NCBI GenBank assembly: GCA_003139975.1
Contig: PLHN01000488.1
Span: 1 to 6,569, forward strand
Source of the DNA: Acidobacteriaceae bacterium
GTDB lineage: Bacteria > Acidobacteriota > Terriglobia > Terriglobales > Acidobacteriaceae
Length of the DNA stretch: 6,569 bases
Direction of reading: 5' to 3'
Positions 5,783 to 6,569 of the stretch are shown in pieces (position 1 is the first letter of the stretch; the number at the start of each line of letters is the position of its first letter). The notes below the pieces were generated by a model. The model worked only from the letters and a program-made list of their open reading frames with translations, was not told the DNA's origin and ran no database searches. A program made the translations under genes and the position numbers.

Positions 5783-5845
5783 GGTCCTTTGAAACCAAAG
5801 ACTTAGAAAGAAACGAGCGCCGGGTCTTTGAAAAATAAAGACTTA
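5783..5845. repeat. Two related stem-loops in the convergent gap
   Basis: The motif GGTC(C)TTTGAAA...AAAGACTTA occurs twice, at 5783-5805 and 5823-5845. The second forms a perfect 6-bp stem (GTCTTT 5824-5829 with AAAGAC 5837-5842). The first forms nearly the same stem with one bulged C. Neither has a T run right after the stem. The copies start 40 nt apart in a locally AT-rich stretch after the DUF3052 gene. They could slow transcription or protect the mRNA 3' end, or be a short duplicated element. The rest of 5694-5782 shows only a weak 6-bp hairpin (5695-5700/5710-5715). Confidence 0.4.
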
Positions 5846-5858
5846 TATGTATTCCATT

Positions 5859-5882
5859 GAAAAATCGCGCAACGGAGCGATT
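5859..5882 (-). terminator. Intrinsic terminator of the minus-strand gene
   Basis: On the minus strand, AATCGC (5882-5877) and GCGATT (5868-5863) form a 6-bp stem with an 8-nt loop, running straight into five Ts (5864-5860). It begins 19 nt after the stop codon of the minus-strand gene. On the plus strand the same hairpin is followed by CTCTGTTTT, so it may also weakly stop transcription arriving from the DUF3052 gene. Confidence 0.65.
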
Positions 5883-5900
5883 CTCTGTTTTGCCGCTTCC

Positions 5901-6569
5901 CTACTTCGCGGGTGAAAGCAGTGTATCGGCATCCACGAATGCGGCTTCTTTGGCGGCGCTGCCACGCACTTTTACCACAGTGCCATCGGCGAGGAGAGAA
6001 TCCACCTGAAAAAATATTTCGCCCGGCAGGCCCATCACTCCGTTCCCATCTACCTCGGTGACAGTTGCAACCGCCGGTGTTCCCTTCGTGACGACGACCA
6101 CATCCCCAACTTTGACGTTCTCGGCGAGCGTCAGGGAAATTTTGTCGCCAACCTCCGCTTTTTTTGAACTCACGTCTGCGGCAAACACAAGTGGCATAGC
6201 CGTGCCTCGGGCCAGCAAGAGTTTCTGGGACCCCGGCGGTGTTACGGCATTCGCAGGTGCAGGCGTACTCTGCTCCGCAGGCGGCGCCGGGGGCACTCCA
6301 TTCAGCGTATATACGGCCTTGGCAATCCGGCTGCGCCCTCCGTAGGGCGAGATAGCAATGGCTTGCAGCGTAGTCGTCGAGTCAATCGTAATCGGACCGG
6401 TGTAACGGGTTGACGCTTCGGTCGGCGTCCAGCCGTCGGTTGTGTAGTAAATGACCGCGCCGCGAGTCGAGTCTTTCATTTTCAGGGTGACGGCCGCGGA
6501 ATACGCACCGGGTTTCACGGAGAACTTGGGTGCGGCGGCACCACAGCGGTAGCACGACGACGTGTTCTG
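5901..6569 (-). CDS. Zinc-ribbon/chitobiase-like beta-domain protein, 5' end outside window
   Basis: The reading frame is open to the window edge, giving 222 visible residues; the N-terminus is missing. The GTG at 6518 is internal, because upstream codons read NTSSCYRCGAAAPKF, a CxxC knuckle (Cys6, Cys9) that looks like the second half of a zinc ribbon. Next comes an FN3-associated/chitobiase C-terminal-type beta domain (about 18-90), marked by YYTTDGWTPTEAS, RYTGPITI and TTTLQAIAIS. After a proline/alanine linker (about 92-113) there is a beta-rich domain: LLLARGTAMPL, SSKKAEVGDKISLTLAENV and VVVTKGTPAVATVTEV. It resembles C-terminal domains common in acidobacterial envelope proteins. It ends at TAG 5903-5901, followed by an intrinsic terminator. 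Function is unknown; a structural or binding role is likely. Localisation cannot be judged without the N-terminus. Confidence 0.8.
   Translation of the reverse strand, partial: QNTSSCYRCGAAAPKFSVKPGAYSAAVTLKMKDSTRGAVIYYTTDGWTPTEASTRYTGPITIDSTTTLQAIAISPYGGRSRIAKAVYTLNGVPPAPPAEQSTPAPANAVTPPGSQKLLLARGTAMPLVFAADVSSKKAEVGDKISLTLAENVKVGDVVVVTKGTPAVATVTEVDGNGVMGLPGEIFFQVDSLLADGTVVKVRGSAAKEAAFVDADTLLSPAK

Noticed and set aside
5544..5798. 84-aa minus-strand ORF running from the gap into the DUF3052 gene
   Set aside because: The gap part reads somewhat protein-like, but half of it is antisense to a secure gene and I recognise no family. I kept it only as a comment on the gap.
1..6569. CRISPR array, defence system, prophage or transposase genes
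   Set aside because: No regularly spaced direct repeats, no recognisable effector or mobility gene; all well-supported genes are housekeeping or envelope proteins.

Overview
The window looks like part of an Acidobacteriota chromosome (class Terriglobia or a relative). This is inferred from three things: a secreted VWFA protein of the type abundant in that phylum, a C-terminal domain in the last gene that resembles acidobacterial secreted proteins, and high GC with short palindromic intergenic elements. No plasmid, phage or transposase gene is visible. Six genes lie on the plus strand, and a seventh, on the minus strand, runs off the right end.

Layout. Positions 1-633 hold the C-terminal end of pheT (phenylalanyl-tRNA synthetase beta). 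A 229-nt gap follows, with a perfect 8-bp palindromic hairpin and a -10-like box set inside a 7-bp inverted repeat. A short coiled-coil ZapB-like gene (863-1159) and zapA (1211-1546) form a cell-division pair. The 634-nt stretch from 1547 to 2180 has no credible protein gene but is rich in structure. It holds a rod-like fold at 1557-1764, which I read as probable 6S RNA because of its shape and its place after zapA. Next is a second, stronger and unassigned fold at 1799-1997 with a 14-bp closing helix, a long internal rod and a possible pseudoknot. Last is a 12-bp inverted-repeat element at 2004-2118.

lgt (2181-2987) and an RluD-type pseudouridine synthase (3018-4013) are 30 nt apart and probably cotranscribed. 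They are followed by the exported VWFA protein (4094-5179) and a DUF3052-family protein (5277-5693). An AT-richer convergent gap (5694-5900) carries two related stem-loops and a good intrinsic terminator for the minus-strand gene. That gene (5901-6569, 5' end missing) encodes a CxxC zinc-ribbon remnant, a chitobiase/FN3-associated beta domain and a C-terminal beta domain of acidobacterial type.

The protein genes are mostly housekeeping: translation (PheT, RluD), division-ring assembly (ZapB-like, ZapA), lipoprotein maturation (Lgt) and envelope or secreted functions. I see no defence system or biosynthetic cluster. The best candidate for something undescribed is the structured RNA at 1799-1997. 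Its closing helix contains three G-U pairs that only the plus strand can form, it ends in a short U run, and a weak promoter-like pair sits just upstream.
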